Assembly (NCBI GenBank): GCA_021770655.1
Contig: JAETQO010000008.1
Location: 1 to 64,000, forward strand
Length of the DNA: 64,000 nucleotides
From: Ruminococcus sp.
GTDB lineage: Bacteria; Bacillota; Clostridia; Oscillospirales; Ruminococcaceae
Reading direction: 5' to 3'
A model generated the notes under the pieces. That model did not search any database, was not told the DNA's origin, and saw only the letters and a list, made by a program, of their open reading frames with translations. A program made the translations under genes and the position numbers. Shown piece after piece: positions 1-9,179 of the stretch (position 1 is its first letter; every line of letters starts with the position of its first letter).

Positions 1-152
1 CTTTTCCTCGCAAGCGGCAATCGCGTCGCTAAATTCTTGTAAGCTACGTCGAACAAGAATTTTCCCGCTCTTTTTACCTCCTTGGCAGTTATAAAAAGAC
101 TTTTTCGACAGACTGAGAGCGCGACAATAAAGCAGGCGCGCTCGGAAAATCA
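1..152. other. Unassigned stretch with inverted repeats
   Basis: No convincing gene. It holds a 10-bp inverted repeat (31-40 against 53-62, 12-nt loop), an A/T palindrome (93-105) and a 7-bp GC-rich hairpin (117-123 against 137-143) just past the stop of the CapA-like gene. On the minus strand there is an aaggaggt-like Shine-Dalgarno motif near 83-92 and short open frames that run off the left edge, so a gene starting here and leaving the window cannot be excluded. The GC-rich hairpin lacks a clear T-run and is only a weak terminator candidate. Confidence 0.35.
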
Positions 153-1415
153 TTATTCAATGCTCAGAAATTCCTCAGGGATATATGCGAGACAATCCTC
201 AATGGTTTGGCGTGTGAAACCTTCCACATAGTTTTTCTCAATAAGTTCATCAGTGTATTCCGCATAGGGATAAACCGTGCAGTTGTACCAATCGTCATAA
301 TATGAATCAGCCTCAAAGTGCGATATAATTGGTATTGCTTTTGCGTTTTCAAAGGTGATGATATTTGTATCAGGATCTTTTATAACGTTCAGCTTTCCGA
401 TGATCCCCACAAGAGATTTTGTGTCGTACATCGTAGAAATAAAATTGCCGAGGCCGTAGTAAACAAATGCTTTTGAGCCGTCCGGTTTGTCAATATATCC
501 GCAGGTGCTTATAGTGTGAGCCTGTGTACCGATAATAAGGTCTGCACCCCAATCCACAAGCTTTGGAGTAAGGTCAACCTGCTGTTGATTAAGTTCATTG
601 GAGATCTCTGTTCCGTAATGACAGGAAACGACAACAACGTCCGCTATCTTGTCCGCCTCTTCAATCTGTGCTTTTATCTTTTCTTCATTGTCAAGATAGA
701 TGACCTGAGCACCGTCGCCGCTGAGGAAGAAACCGTTGGTATGCTCCATATATCCGAGGAAAGCAAAGGTTATGCCGTTGACTTCCATAGTTTTAATGGT
801 ATCAGCGTCTTTGGCAGAGCGGTAAGCGCCGTAATGCACAACGTCTTTGCTGTCCCAGTAATCAAGAGAGCTTATAAGTCCGTCTTCACCCTGATCCAGA
901 ACGTGGTTGTTGCACATGGAAACAACGTTGAATCCAAGATCGACGATTTTATCTCCGACGGCAGTAGGAGAAGCGAAACAGGGATAACTCTGAGGCTCAA
1001 CGCTGTCGGTGACCAGAGTTTCCTGGTTAATGACAGCAACGTCGGTATTTTCAATGTATTTAGAAACGTGTTCATAAGCCTGAGTGAAATCATAATTCGT
1101 ACCGTCGCCCAGCTTCAGAGCCTCTTTGTAAATGTTATCGTGGATAAGGTTATCTCCGACGCACACCAGCGAACAGGTATAGCTTGGCTGTTCTTTTTCA
1201 GGCTTGATCTCAGCCGTACTTGCCGACGAACTGTCGTTTTTTGCTTTGGCTTGCTTTTTAGTACTGCCGCTGTCTTTGTTAGTGGAAGTGTAGACTTTAG
1301 CAGGCGAACCGTCAAGCTTTTCTGCGTCAAGGTTTCCGCAGGAAGCTGTACTGAACGATATGACTGCCGCGCACAAAACAGCTGCGGCTTTTTTCAAATG
1401 TTTTATATTTCTCAT
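153..1415 (-). CDS. CapA-like (PGA_cap family) metallophosphatase-fold lipoprotein
   Basis: A 420-residue secreted lipoprotein of the CapA / poly-gamma-glutamate synthesis accessory family. Residues 1-25 form a lipoprotein signal peptide and the lipobox ends at Cys26 (STASC). A Lys/Ser/Thr-rich linker reaches to about residue 78; then comes the PGA_cap domain with its typical blocks: VGDNLIH (86-92), NQETLV, CNNHVLDQG, CHYGTE and IGTQAHT, metal-ligand-type residues of the calcineurin-like fold. The start has a good ribosome site (gaaaggacataat before ATG). No capB/capC ligase genes are nearby, so a role in polyglutamate capsule is not supported; many members act as stand-alone cell-surface proteins of unknown substrate. 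It diverges from rlmD. Confidence 0.85.
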   Translation of the reverse strand: MRNIKHLKKAAAVLCAAVISFSTASCGNLDAEKLDGSPAKVYTSTNKDSGSTKKQAKAKNDSSSASTAEIKPEKEQPSYTCSLVCVGDNLIHDNIYKEALKLGDGTNYDFTQAYEHVSKYIENTDVAVINQETLVTDSVEPQSYPCFASPTAVGDKIVDLGFNVVSMCNNHVLDQGEDGLISSLDYWDSKDVVHYGAYRSAKDADTIKTMEVNGITFAFLGYMEHTNGFFLSGDGAQVIYLDNEEKIKAQIEEADKIADVVVVSCHYGTEISNELNQQQVDLTPKLVDWGADLIIGTQAHTISTCGYIDKPDGSKAFVYYGLGNFISTMYDTKSLVGIIGKLNVIKDPDTNIITFENAKAIPIISHFEADSYYDDWYNCTVYPYAEYTDELIEKNYVEGFTRQTIEDCLAYIPEEFLSIE

Positions 1416-1508
1416 ATTATGTCCTTTCGCGTAAATTTCCGCTTTTTTTTATTTTACCACAATATCGCTGTTATTTCAACTGTTTTTTTTAAAAACATAT
1501 TGTCTTTG

Positions 1509-1537
1509 TTGACATAAAACACCGGAGATGTTATACT
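1509..1537 (+). promoter_or_regulatory. Sigma-A-type promoter of rlmD
   Basis: TTGACA at 1509-1514 and TATACT at 1532-1537 with a 17-bp spacer, about 60 bp ahead of the rlmD start. Confidence 0.8.
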
Positions 1538-1595
1538 TATATATGTAAATTCACGAATCGGTTTTACCGGACGCAATATGAAAAGGATTATACAG

Positions 1596-2783
1596 ATGAG
1601 TAAACATATAGTTATCAATAAATCTAACGGCGAGCGTTCATGCGGCTGTTTTAAACGCTGCGGCGGATGCCAGCTTGACAAGCCCTACGCCGAGCAGCTG
1701 GAATGGAAGCAGGCAAAGGCAGAGAGAATGCTGAGCCGTTTTTGTAAGGTTCGCCCCATAATATCGATGGAAATCCCATATAATTATCGCAACAAGGTTC
1801 AGACCGTATACAAAGTTAACGGTTCAAGGCGTATCATTTCGGGCATATATCAGTCTTCCGGTCATTCTATGACTGCGACAGATGACTGCTTTCTGGAAGA
1901 CGAGAATGCTCAGGCAATCGTAAAAACGCTGAAAGAGCTTATGGTCTCTTTTAAGATTCTGCCTTATAATCCGGACAGCGGACAGGGACTTTTAAAGCAT
2001 ACTCTTATCAGGGTCGCACGCAGTACTGGCGAGTTAATGCTGGTGCTTGTAACGGCAAGTCCTATTTTTCCTGCTAAGAAGAATTTTGTTAGAGCTATCA
2101 CTCAGAAGCACCCTTGTATAACTACTATCGTTCAGAATATCAATAAGGGAAACGTTCCGCTTACTTTGGGGGACAGGAATATAATTATGTACGGTAATGG
2201 ATATATTACCGATGAGCTGTGCGGTTGTAGATTTAAGGTCTCGCCACATTCGTTTTATCAGGTGAACCCTATACAGACTGAAAAGCTGTATTCTGAGGCA
2301 ATCAAGGCGGCAGGAATAAAGGAGGGCGACAGAGTGATCGACGCTTACTGCGGAACGGGTACTATCGGAATAATTGCCGCTAAAAACGGCGCCGATGTTG
2401 CAGGCGTTGAACTGAATCCTGCCGCAGTTAAGGACGCTGTTTCAAATGCAAAGCTTAACGGTCTTCACAACATTACATTTTACAATGAAGACGCAGGGGA
2501 TTTTATGATAAAGCTTGCCGGAGCAGGGGAGTCCTGCGATACGGTTTTTCTCGATCCTCCAAGAGCGGGAACTACCGAAGCTTTTATTTCTTCTCTTTCA
2601 CAGCTTAAGCCTGAAAAGATAGTCTATGTTTCCTGCAAGTTAGAAACTCTTACAAGAGATCTGAAACTGTTCACGGCGGCAGGTTACAAGGCGAAGTTTA
2701 TCCAGCCGGTGGATATGTTCCCACACACTAATCACGTTGAGACGGTTGTGCTTTTAAGCAGGGAATTTGCAGGCACAAAATAA
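1596..2783 (+). CDS. rlmD: 23S rRNA (uracil-C5)-methyltransferase, RlmD/RumA family
   Basis: SAM-dependent m5U methyltransferase, 395 residues. The N-terminus carries the iron-sulfur cysteines Cys16, Cys22 and Cys25 (C-x5-CGGC) with a later Cys in DDCFLE as the probable fourth ligand. The SAM-binding motif is DAYCGTGTIG, followed by the DPPRAG motif and the catalytic VSCKLETLTRD block containing the nucleophilic Cys. There is no separate N-terminal TRAM domain, as in many Firmicute RlmCD-like enzymes. An in-frame ATG at 1578 exists, but ATG 1596 has the better spaced Shine-Dalgarno (aaagga, about 9 nt upstream). Whether it makes m5U747, m5U1939, both or a tRNA mark cannot be read from the sequence; the symbol is by family. 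Confidence 0.85.
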   Translation: MSKHIVINKSNGERSCGCFKRCGGCQLDKPYAEQLEWKQAKAERMLSRFCKVRPIISMEIPYNYRNKVQTVYKVNGSRRIISGIYQSSGHSMTATDDCFLEDENAQAIVKTLKELMVSFKILPYNPDSGQGLLKHTLIRVARSTGELMLVLVTASPIFPAKKNFVRAITQKHPCITTIVQNINKGNVPLTLGDRNIIMYGNGYITDELCGCRFKVSPHSFYQVNPIQTEKLYSEAIKAAGIKEGDRVIDAYCGTGTIGIIAAKNGADVAGVELNPAAVKDAVSNAKLNGLHNITFYNEDAGDFMIKLAGAGESCDTVFLDPPRAGTTEAFISSLSQLKPEKIVYVSCKLETLTRDLKLFTAAGYKAKFIQPVDMFPHTNHVETVVLLSREFAGTK

Positions 2784-3033
2784 CACGTTTATACTGATTA
2801 TGAGCCGAACAGTTATGAACAAATTTAAAGTTTACAAAGCTTGATAGTTCTGTATCGTTACCATTCGATATGAGTTTGCTTGAATATAACTTACAGGCGT
2901 AACCACAAAAGAGATATTAAAAGGGAAATATAAGAAATGTCGCAATGACAGAAGAAATTTATCACAGAGCATATTATCTGTGTCAATAGTAAAAAAATAA
3001 TAACAATATTACCGATATAAGGGGGATAAAAAA

Positions 3034-3975
3034 TTGAATGAAAGAATAAAACTTCTTGTTGACAACATTGAAAAGGTCATTGTGGGAAAAAGAGAGCCGG
3101 TACAGAAGATAATTACGGCGATGCTCTGCGGCGGTCATGTACTTATAGAGGATGTTCCGGGAGTGGGAAAAACTCAGCTGGTTTCCGCTCTCGCAAGGTC
3201 CGTGGACGGAAAGTATAACCGTATTCAGCTTACTCCTGATGTTATGCCGTCGGATATTGTGGGATTTTCTATGATAAATCAGGAGACCCACGAACTTGAA
3301 TATAAGGAAGGCGCTGCAATGTGCAACTTTCTGCTGGCGGACGAGATCAACAGAGCCTCGCCGAAATCTCAGTCAAGTTTGTTGGAGGTAATGGAGGAGC
3401 ATCAGATTTCTATTGACGGAAAAACTCATACTCTGCCTGCGCCTTTTATGGTGCTTGCTACGCAGAACCCTGTCGAAACTTACGGAACTTATCATCTGCC
3501 GGAAGCTCAGATGGATAGATTCCTTATGAAAATATCAATGGGCTATCCCTCATTTGATGATGAGCTGAGCGTTATGGAGAGGGCGGAACATTCTGATTTT
3601 GCAAAGCATATCGAGCCTGTAATGACTCTTGACAACGTATCGGAGCTTATGTCCTATGTAGAAAAAGTGACGGTGGAGCTTTCTGTAAGGAAGTATATCC
3701 TCAGTCTTGTTACCGCTACAAGAAATTCGGATTACGTTAAGCTCGGAGTTTCTCCCAGAGGCAGTATTGCTCTGCTGAAGGCGTCAAAAGCCTATGCTTT
3801 CGTGCAGGGCAGAAGTTATGTTGTTCCCGATGACGTAAAGTCTGTTATGACCGACGTTCTGGCTCACAGACTAATGCTTTCGCCAAAGGGTAAATCTGCC
3901 TTTGCCGACGAGAGAGATGCGCTGGAGAAAATATCACTGAACGTAAAATCACCCGATCAGATTGAAAGAGGTTAA
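3034..3975 (+). CDS. MoxR-family AAA+ ATPase
   Basis: A 313-residue MoxR-type AAA+ ATPase, a class thought to act as chaperones in assembly or activation of partner proteins. Walker A is PGVGKTQ (42-48), Walker B LADEIN (101-106), and sensor 1 lies in the ATQNPV block. Translation starts at TTG 3034, preceded by a strong gggggat site; the nearby ATG is out of frame. It heads an operon with a DUF58 protein (10-bp gap) and a transglutaminase-like membrane protein, the common MoxR/DUF58/TGase triad. The 250 bp before it contain a small hairpin (about 2966-2982) but no convincing promoter. Confidence 0.9.
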   Translation: MNERIKLLVDNIEKVIVGKREPVQKIITAMLCGGHVLIEDVPGVGKTQLVSALARSVDGKYNRIQLTPDVMPSDIVGFSMINQETHELEYKEGAAMCNFLLADEINRASPKSQSSLLEVMEEHQISIDGKTHTLPAPFMVLATQNPVETYGTYHLPEAQMDRFLMKISMGYPSFDDELSVMERAEHSDFAKHIEPVMTLDNVSELMSYVEKVTVELSVRKYILSLVTATRNSDYVKLGVSPRGSIALLKASKAYAFVQGRSYVVPDDVKSVMTDVLAHRLMLSPKGKSAFADERDALEKISLNVKSPDQIERG

Positions 3976-3984
3976 TGACGGAAA

Positions 3985-5148
3985 ATGAAAAATCTGTTAG
4001 GATATATGACCTGTGTTCTGATCGCTATTCTGCTGTCGGTTTACATAAACGGAAGCGGAGGAATACTGGTGCTTTGTCTGCTGCTGCTTGCGCTCGGCAT
4101 TTCTATGGTCATTCTCTTTATGACAAAGCGGCGGCTTGCGGCAGGAATTAAGCTGTCCACCGATATAGCGGGGAAGGGTGAAAGCGTTGAGGCGGAGATA
4201 ATTCTGTTTAACGCCGTTCCGTTTCTGCCCTCGTGTGTGATAGAAGTAGTGGCGGAGTGTTCTCAGAACATTCAGTCGGAGGCGGGTCTTTCTTTTAAGA
4301 CTGTCGTTATCGGAGGTCGGCAGGAAAGCGTAAATCTGGGATTGAAAACCAGGTTTGCAGGGCTTGGCTATGTAAAAATCAAATCCGTTTTGCTGCATGA
4401 TTATCTTGGAATCGCAGCTCTGAGGCTTGATCCTTCGCGTTTTGAAAAGGCTGTGAGGACTCTCAGAATAATGCCGAATATTCCGGACGCGGGAACTCAG
4501 AGCGAGATCCTGAGGGCAACTTCTGAAAATTCTTCCTATGACGACAATGAAAGTGAATCGGACGAAACAGCGTTGGGATTAACAGGCGTTCCGGGATACG
4601 ACCACAGACCTTACGAGGTCGGAGATCCGCTTAAACGTATAAACTGGAAGCTGTCATCAAAAAAGGACGAGCTTATGGTGCGTCTTGACGAAAAGGTAAC
4701 GGCGTCAAGCCAGGCTTTCTTTCTTGATATTCCTGAATGTAAATCTAAAGACGTAATGTATGCAATGAATGTCGATGTTATCATGGAGGCTAGTCTTGCT
4801 ATGCTTGCAATGCTCATAGGTCAAGGCTATGAAAGCGAGTATAATTATTTCCTTGACGGCTGGAAAAACGTGACGATAAAACAGTATGATGATCTGATAG
4901 AACTTCAGAACGAGTTGTCTGCGATTTCGCCTTATCCCGAAGACAAGAGATTTGAATTTTCCCATGAGGCAGGAAAAACCGCTCCCATATGCTTTACCTC
5001 CTGTACTTCGGCTATGTCCGGAGAGTTCGGCTCATTGCTTGACGAGTTCAGCGGTTCATTTGTGGTCACAAGACTGAGCGGAATTGAGAAAATAACCGAG
5101 AATATGTGGCAGGCTGATGAAAGCTTTGAGTTCAGAAAAATGAGTTAG
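3985..5148 (+). CDS. DUF58 domain protein (MoxR partner)
   Basis: 387 residues. Two hydrophobic helices near residues 4-45 anchor it, followed by a beta-rich stretch and then the DUF58 signature around RPYEVGDPLKRINWKLS, the block shared by this family and by many VWA-like proteins. The exact role is unknown; DUF58 genes nearly always sit beside a MoxR ATPase, which is presumed to act on the product. It is translated from ATG 3985 ten bases after the MoxR stop and ends 12 bases before the next gene, so the three are surely one transcript. Confidence 0.88.
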   Translation: MKNLLGYMTCVLIAILLSVYINGSGGILVLCLLLLALGISMVILFMTKRRLAAGIKLSTDIAGKGESVEAEIILFNAVPFLPSCVIEVVAECSQNIQSEAGLSFKTVVIGGRQESVNLGLKTRFAGLGYVKIKSVLLHDYLGIAALRLDPSRFEKAVRTLRIMPNIPDAGTQSEILRATSENSSYDDNESESDETALGLTGVPGYDHRPYEVGDPLKRINWKLSSKKDELMVRLDEKVTASSQAFFLDIPECKSKDVMYAMNVDVIMEASLAMLAMLIGQGYESEYNYFLDGWKNVTIKQYDDLIELQNELSAISPYPEDKRFEFSHEAGKTAPICFTSCTSAMSGEFGSLLDEFSGSFVVTRLSGIEKITENMWQADESFEFRKMS

Positions 5149-5160
5149 GAGGTATATATT

Positions 5161-7365
5161 TTGTCTTTCAGCAGTTCTAAAGCGCAGAAAATACTTATAA
5201 ATATCGCGTCAAAATATGCTCTTCCACTGTTGCTGGGCGCAGTTGTGATGAATATAATCTTTAAGACCTATATGGGTTCTGATGTTCGTTTGTATACCTT
5301 CGGTTATATTATTTATGAATGTCTGCTGTTTGCCTTTTTTGAATTCCTTAAACCGAAAAAGATTTTCAGAGGGCTGGTATATACGGCTCTGTGCGCTGTG
5401 ATTCTGTTTTTGAGCATAAATCTGCTGAGAATGGGTTATAACAGATCATCCAAGACATTTATAGATTGGTTTTATCTGAACAGTCAAGACGTGGGACGTA
5501 TATATGAATATTTTTACTTTCTCTTTATAGGACTTGGATTTTTCATTATATCGGTGCTTTATTATTTCACTGTAGTAAGATACAGAAGTTTCGGTACTAT
5601 GCTTGTCCTGCTCTTTCCGTTTTTTATTTACGGAAAAAGAGCGGATTCAATGGAAACTATTGACATAACCCTTATGCTTACCGTGTTTCTTGCGTTAATG
5701 GTGCATAGCCGACTTGTTTCCGACGAAAATCAGACGCGTCTTATAATCAACAAGTCCTATGCGGCGGCCGCCGCGTTGTTTGTGACTCTTGCAGGGGCGC
5801 TTGCGATGCTCATTCCCTTGCCCGAGCCTGTATCCTATCTTGAAAACAACAAGAACTTCTTTGACGTTAATATAAGGAACAACTCTGATTACAGCGGTCT
5901 GGGTCAGGAATCATCGCCAAGATTCGGTGCAGATTCAACAGGCGAGATACTTTTTAATTTCACGACCACTTCTGATGAGCAGGTCATTTATCTCCGCCGC
6001 CAGAGCTTTGATATTTTCAGAAATGAAAAGTGGATAGACGACGAAAGCTATAATAATTTCAGTTTTGATCCGACTGTACCTTTTTTGGGAAACAACGAGG
6101 TAAACTCACCTGCGTATGTTTATTCTCTGATGAAAAAGCTGGCAGATACAGGAAAATATGAAAGCTACGGATTGAAAAAAGAGGATTATGCTATTGAGCT
6201 TTTCGGTCAAAAGCAAGTTATGAATCAGTTCAGTGATTCTTTTGCGCCGATATACATACCCGCTCCGCTGATGATAGAGCCGGGCGAGAGCAATGTTTAT
6301 TCAAAGACGGTTCACGGCGAGGTATATCGCGCTTATAACAATCAAAACAGCCGGCTCGGCGTTAGCTTTGAGTATATTCCGGAAAGTGCGGCGGAGCAGA
6401 GCTTTGCAAAGATGCTTGATATTGACGGACAGAAATTCAGAAGGCTGATCTATGAAGCCGCCTCGAACGGCGATCTTACAAATAAACAGTATACCAATCT
6501 GAACAGGATATACGCACTTTATATTGACGTCTCCTCTTACAATGACGACGGAGGAAGAATTGCCGAGCTTGCGCAAAGCATTACCAAGGACTGCAAAAAC
6601 GATTATGAAAAAGCTGTGGCTCTGGTAGATTATTTTGAGAACAACAGTTATGAGTATGATAACGAATATGAGCCGGAGGACACTTCGATAGACTATTTCC
6701 TTTTTGACAGTAAGACGGGAAACTGCACGAGCTTTGCGACCTCGATGACGCTTATGGCGAGAATGTCGGGACTGCCGTCGCGTTATGTGGAGGGCTTTGC
6801 GGCTTACGAAAAAAACGAAAACGGTGAATTCGTTGTAAGAGACAGCCACGCTCACGCTTTTGTTGAGGTTTTCATAGCAGGCGTCGGCTGGATGACGTTT
6901 GATCCGACTGTTTCGGGTTATCAGCAGGATTTCAGCGGAAACGGCGGTAATTTCAATATTTCAACTTTTGTTAGCTATTTCAGTAAGATAGCGCTGTTCA
7001 TCGGCGTAGTATTTGTGCTTGTGTTTATCATACTGCTGGACAGAATAACCGAACTGCTTTTCAGAATATCTCTGATGTTCAGCGGAAAAGTGAACAAGGT
7101 ACTAAGGTTATACCGACGCGTGATAAGACTTCTTGAAATATCATCTCACGACAAGCTGGCGGGATATACTCCTCAGATGCTGTCTGATTATATGTCGGCT
7201 GAAAGAGGCGCTCAGCTTGACGGTCTGGTCGAGCTTTTTGAAAAGACCTGTTTCGGCGGTCATTGTCCTACAGACGAAGAGTGGGATGCTGTATACAAAC
7301 AGTACAGAGCTGAGTGGAAAAAGCTTGTAAAGAAAAGCAAGATTAAAATGAGACTTGAAGTCTGA
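5161..7365 (+). CDS. Transglutaminase-like membrane protein
   Basis: 734-residue membrane protein. Six or so N-terminal hydrophobic segments (to about residue 225) are followed by a long extracytoplasmic part with a transglutaminase/protease-like core: Cys522 in GNCTSFATSM, His565 in SHAHAFVEV and Asp581 in TFDPT make up the expected Cys-His-Asp triad. A last transmembrane helix lies near residues 610-635, with a cytoplasmic tail resembling DUF4129. The start is TTG 5161 behind a perfect aggaggt. It is the third gene of the MoxR/DUF58 operon; members are suspected of acting on peptides or cell-wall-linked proteins, but the substrate is unknown. Confidence 0.88.
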   Translation: MSFSSSKAQKILINIASKYALPLLLGAVVMNIIFKTYMGSDVRLYTFGYIIYECLLFAFFEFLKPKKIFRGLVYTALCAVILFLSINLLRMGYNRSSKTFIDWFYLNSQDVGRIYEYFYFLFIGLGFFIISVLYYFTVVRYRSFGTMLVLLFPFFIYGKRADSMETIDITLMLTVFLALMVHSRLVSDENQTRLIINKSYAAAAALFVTLAGALAMLIPLPEPVSYLENNKNFFDVNIRNNSDYSGLGQESSPRFGADSTGEILFNFTTTSDEQVIYLRRQSFDIFRNEKWIDDESYNNFSFDPTVPFLGNNEVNSPAYVYSLMKKLADTGKYESYGLKKEDYAIELFGQKQVMNQFSDSFAPIYIPAPLMIEPGESNVYSKTVHGEVYRAYNNQNSRLGVSFEYIPESAAEQSFAKMLDIDGQKFRRLIYEAASNGDLTNKQYTNLNRIYALYIDVSSYNDDGGRIAELAQSITKDCKNDYEKAVALVDYFENNSYEYDNEYEPEDTSIDYFLFDSKTGNCTSFATSMTLMARMSGLPSRYVEGFAAYEKNENGEFVVRDSHAHAFVEVFIAGVGWMTFDPTVSGYQQDFSGNGGNFNISTFVSYFSKIALFIGVVFVLVFIILLDRITELLFRISLMFSGKVNKVLRLYRRVIRLLEISSHDKLAGYTPQMLSDYMSAERGAQLDGLVELFEKTCFGGHCPTDEEWDAVYKQYRAEWKKLVKKSKIKMRLEV

Positions 7366-7368
7366 ACG

Positions 7369-7404
7369 AAAAAATGCGGGCGTTTTTAAAACGTCCGCAT
7401 TTTT
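7369..7404. terminator. Bidirectional terminator between the transglutaminase gene and dapB
   Basis: An almost perfect hairpin (tgcgggcgttt against aaacgtccgca) flanked by A-run and T-run, usable by both converging genes. Confidence 0.9.
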
Positions 7405-7424
7405 ATATATAAGCTGTATTATAT

Positions 7425-8183
7425 TCACATATCCGCAAGCAGGTCGCTCATATCGTAAAGTCCGGCAGGCTTTTTGCAGAGGAAAACTCCGGCGTTTACA
7501 GCTCCGACAGCAAACACCTGCTTGGAGTGAGCTTCGTGTTTCAGCGAGATGACCTCGTCTCTGCCGGCGAAAATTATTTCATGTTCGCCCACGATAGTGC
7601 CGCCCCTGATAGAGTGCATACCGATCTCGGTCTTGCTTCTCTTGGCTCTTACAGAGTGACGGTCGTATACATAGTTGTATTTTTTCCCAAGCTCTTCGTT
7701 GATAGCGTCGGCAAGCATGATAGCTGTTCCTGAAGGAGCGTCTATCTTCTGATTGTGGTGTTTTTCGATTATCTCGACATCGTACTGTCCGCCAAGTACC
7801 TTAGCCGCAGTTTTTGCAAGATTGGCAAGCAGGTTTATTCCCAGAGTCATATTGAAAGTAAAGAACACAGGGATCTGTTCGGAGGCTTTATGTATCTTGG
7901 CAACGTCTTCGTCGTTATACCCTGTTGTAGCTATAACGAGCGCAACGCCGTTTGTAAGGCAGTAGCTAAGCAAAGCGTCCAGCGCGGACGGGTGTGAAAA
8001 ATCGATGATTACATCGGGCTTTGACGGCAGCTGTGAAACTTCCTTTACAACGGGAAATTCGGCGTAAGCTTCACCGATTTTGTCGATTCCTGCGCAGACC
8101 TCACAGTCGTTACGCTCTGAAATAACGTCGTTTATAAATCTGCCCATTTTGCCGCAGGCGCCGCAGATAGCAATTTCAGTCAT
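7425..8183 (-). CDS. dapB: 4-hydroxy-tetrahydrodipicolinate reductase
   Basis: Reduces the DapA product in the diaminopimelate/lysine pathway using NAD(P)H. 252 residues, close to the family's usual length. The N-terminal Rossmann motif is CGACGKMGRF, and the catalytic/substrate block EKHHNQKIDAPSGTA is intact. It starts at ATG 8183 with gaaggt-type ribosome site. Third gene of asd-dapA-dapB; a strong hairpin with T-run lies between dapA and dapB, so dapB may be made from partial read-through of the lysine-regulated transcript. Confidence 0.96.
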   Translation of the reverse strand: MTEIAICGACGKMGRFINDVISERNDCEVCAGIDKIGEAYAEFPVVKEVSQLPSKPDVIIDFSHPSALDALLSYCLTNGVALVIATTGYNDEDVAKIHKASEQIPVFFTFNMTLGINLLANLAKTAAKVLGGQYDVEIIEKHHNQKIDAPSGTAIMLADAINEELGKKYNYVYDRHSVRAKRSKTEIGMHSIRGGTIVGEHEIIFAGRDEVISLKHEAHSKQVFAVGAVNAGVFLCKKPAGLYDMSDLLADM

Positions 8184-8207
8184 TGTTTTAACCTTCCTTT
8201 TCAGTTT

Positions 8208-8238
8208 GTAAAAAAGGGCGAATTTCTCCGCCCTTTTC
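8208..8238. terminator. Intercistronic terminator-like hairpin between dapA and dapB
   Basis: Stem aaagggcg against cgcccttt with T-runs on both sides, in the 66-bp gap between dapA and dapB. On the minus strand it would end or attenuate transcription after dapA. Confidence 0.75.
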
Positions 8239-8249
8239 AGATATTTGAT

Positions 8250-9140
8250 TTACTTGATAAGCCCGATAGCTGTCATAGAAGCCTTGAGCTTTTCGATCTT
8301 CTCGTCGCTCATTCTGATGAGCGGCAGACGGCATTCGCCTACGCCGAATCCCATAAGATTAAGTGCTTCCTTAACGGGTATAGGGTTAACGTCGCTGAAC
8401 AGAGCCTTAGAAAAGTCAAGTACTCTGAATGCCTTGCTCCTTGCCTCGGCGTATTTTCCGTCTAAGCAAAGCTGAGCGATCTCGTGAGTCTCAAACGGCA
8501 TGCAGTTTGAGAGAACCGAAATTACGCCCTTTCCGCCGAGAGACATAATAGGAACGATCTGATCGTCGTTGCCTGAATAAATGTCAAGATTATCTCCGCA
8601 GAGCGCGGCGATCTGAGTGATCTGGCTGATGTTCCCGCTGGCTTCCTTGACAGCAACGATATTTTCTGTCTCAGAAAGCGCAAGGCAGGTTTCGGGAAGA
8701 ATGTTAACGCCTGTTCTTGACGGAACGTTATAGAGAATAATAGGCAGAGTAACTGCCTCGGCGATAGCCTTGAAGTGAGCGATAAGCCCCGCCTGAGATG
8801 TCTTGTTGTAGTATGGAGTTACGCAGAGCAGTGCGTCTGCGCCAAGCTCCTCGGCCTTCTTGGAAAGGTTAACCGCATATTCCGTATGGTTAGAACCGGT
8901 TCCTGCAATGACAGGAACTCTGTGAGCCGTTTTCTCAACGGCGTAGCGTATGCACTCGATATGCTCTTCATCGGTCATCGTTGCGCTTTCGCCTGTGGTT
9001 CCGCAGATTATAATAGCGTCTGTACCGTTGTCGATATTGAAATCGATGAGTTCGCCCAGCTTGTCAAAGTTGATCGAACCGTCGGCATTCATTGGCGTTA
9101 CAATAGCAACGCCCGCACCGGTAAAAATTGTATTCTTCAT
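8250..9140 (-). CDS. dapA: 4-hydroxy-tetrahydrodipicolinate synthase
   Basis: Condenses pyruvate with aspartate semialdehyde, the first committed lysine/diaminopimelate step. 296 residues from ATG 9140, which has a well spaced aaaggag site; a GTG nine bases upstream is less likely. Family signatures are clear: GTTGESAT near residue 44, the YNVPSRTG block with the catalytic Tyr, and VAVKEASGN with the Schiff-base Lys. It sits between asd and dapB in the same minus-strand operon, under the upstream lysine riboswitch. Confidence 0.96.
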   Translation of the reverse strand: MKNTIFTGAGVAIVTPMNADGSINFDKLGELIDFNIDNGTDAIIICGTTGESATMTDEEHIECIRYAVEKTAHRVPVIAGTGSNHTEYAVNLSKKAEELGADALLCVTPYYNKTSQAGLIAHFKAIAEAVTLPIILYNVPSRTGVNILPETCLALSETENIVAVKEASGNISQITQIAALCGDNLDIYSGNDDQIVPIMSLGGKGVISVLSNCMPFETHEIAQLCLDGKYAEARSKAFRVLDFSKALFSDVNPIPVKEALNLMGFGVGECRLPLIRMSDEKIEKLKASMTAIGLIK

Positions 9141-9179
9141 AAACAGCACTCCTTTCGTGCAGGTTTCAGTTAGTTGATA

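Noticed and set aside
516-1517. 333-codon open frame on the plus strand
   Set aside because: It is antisense to the CapA-like gene, has no recognisable domain or ribosome site, and mirrors the codon bias of the true gene.
2946-2990. 14-codon leader peptide before the MoxR gene
   Set aside because: No properly spaced ribosome site and no following attenuator structure.
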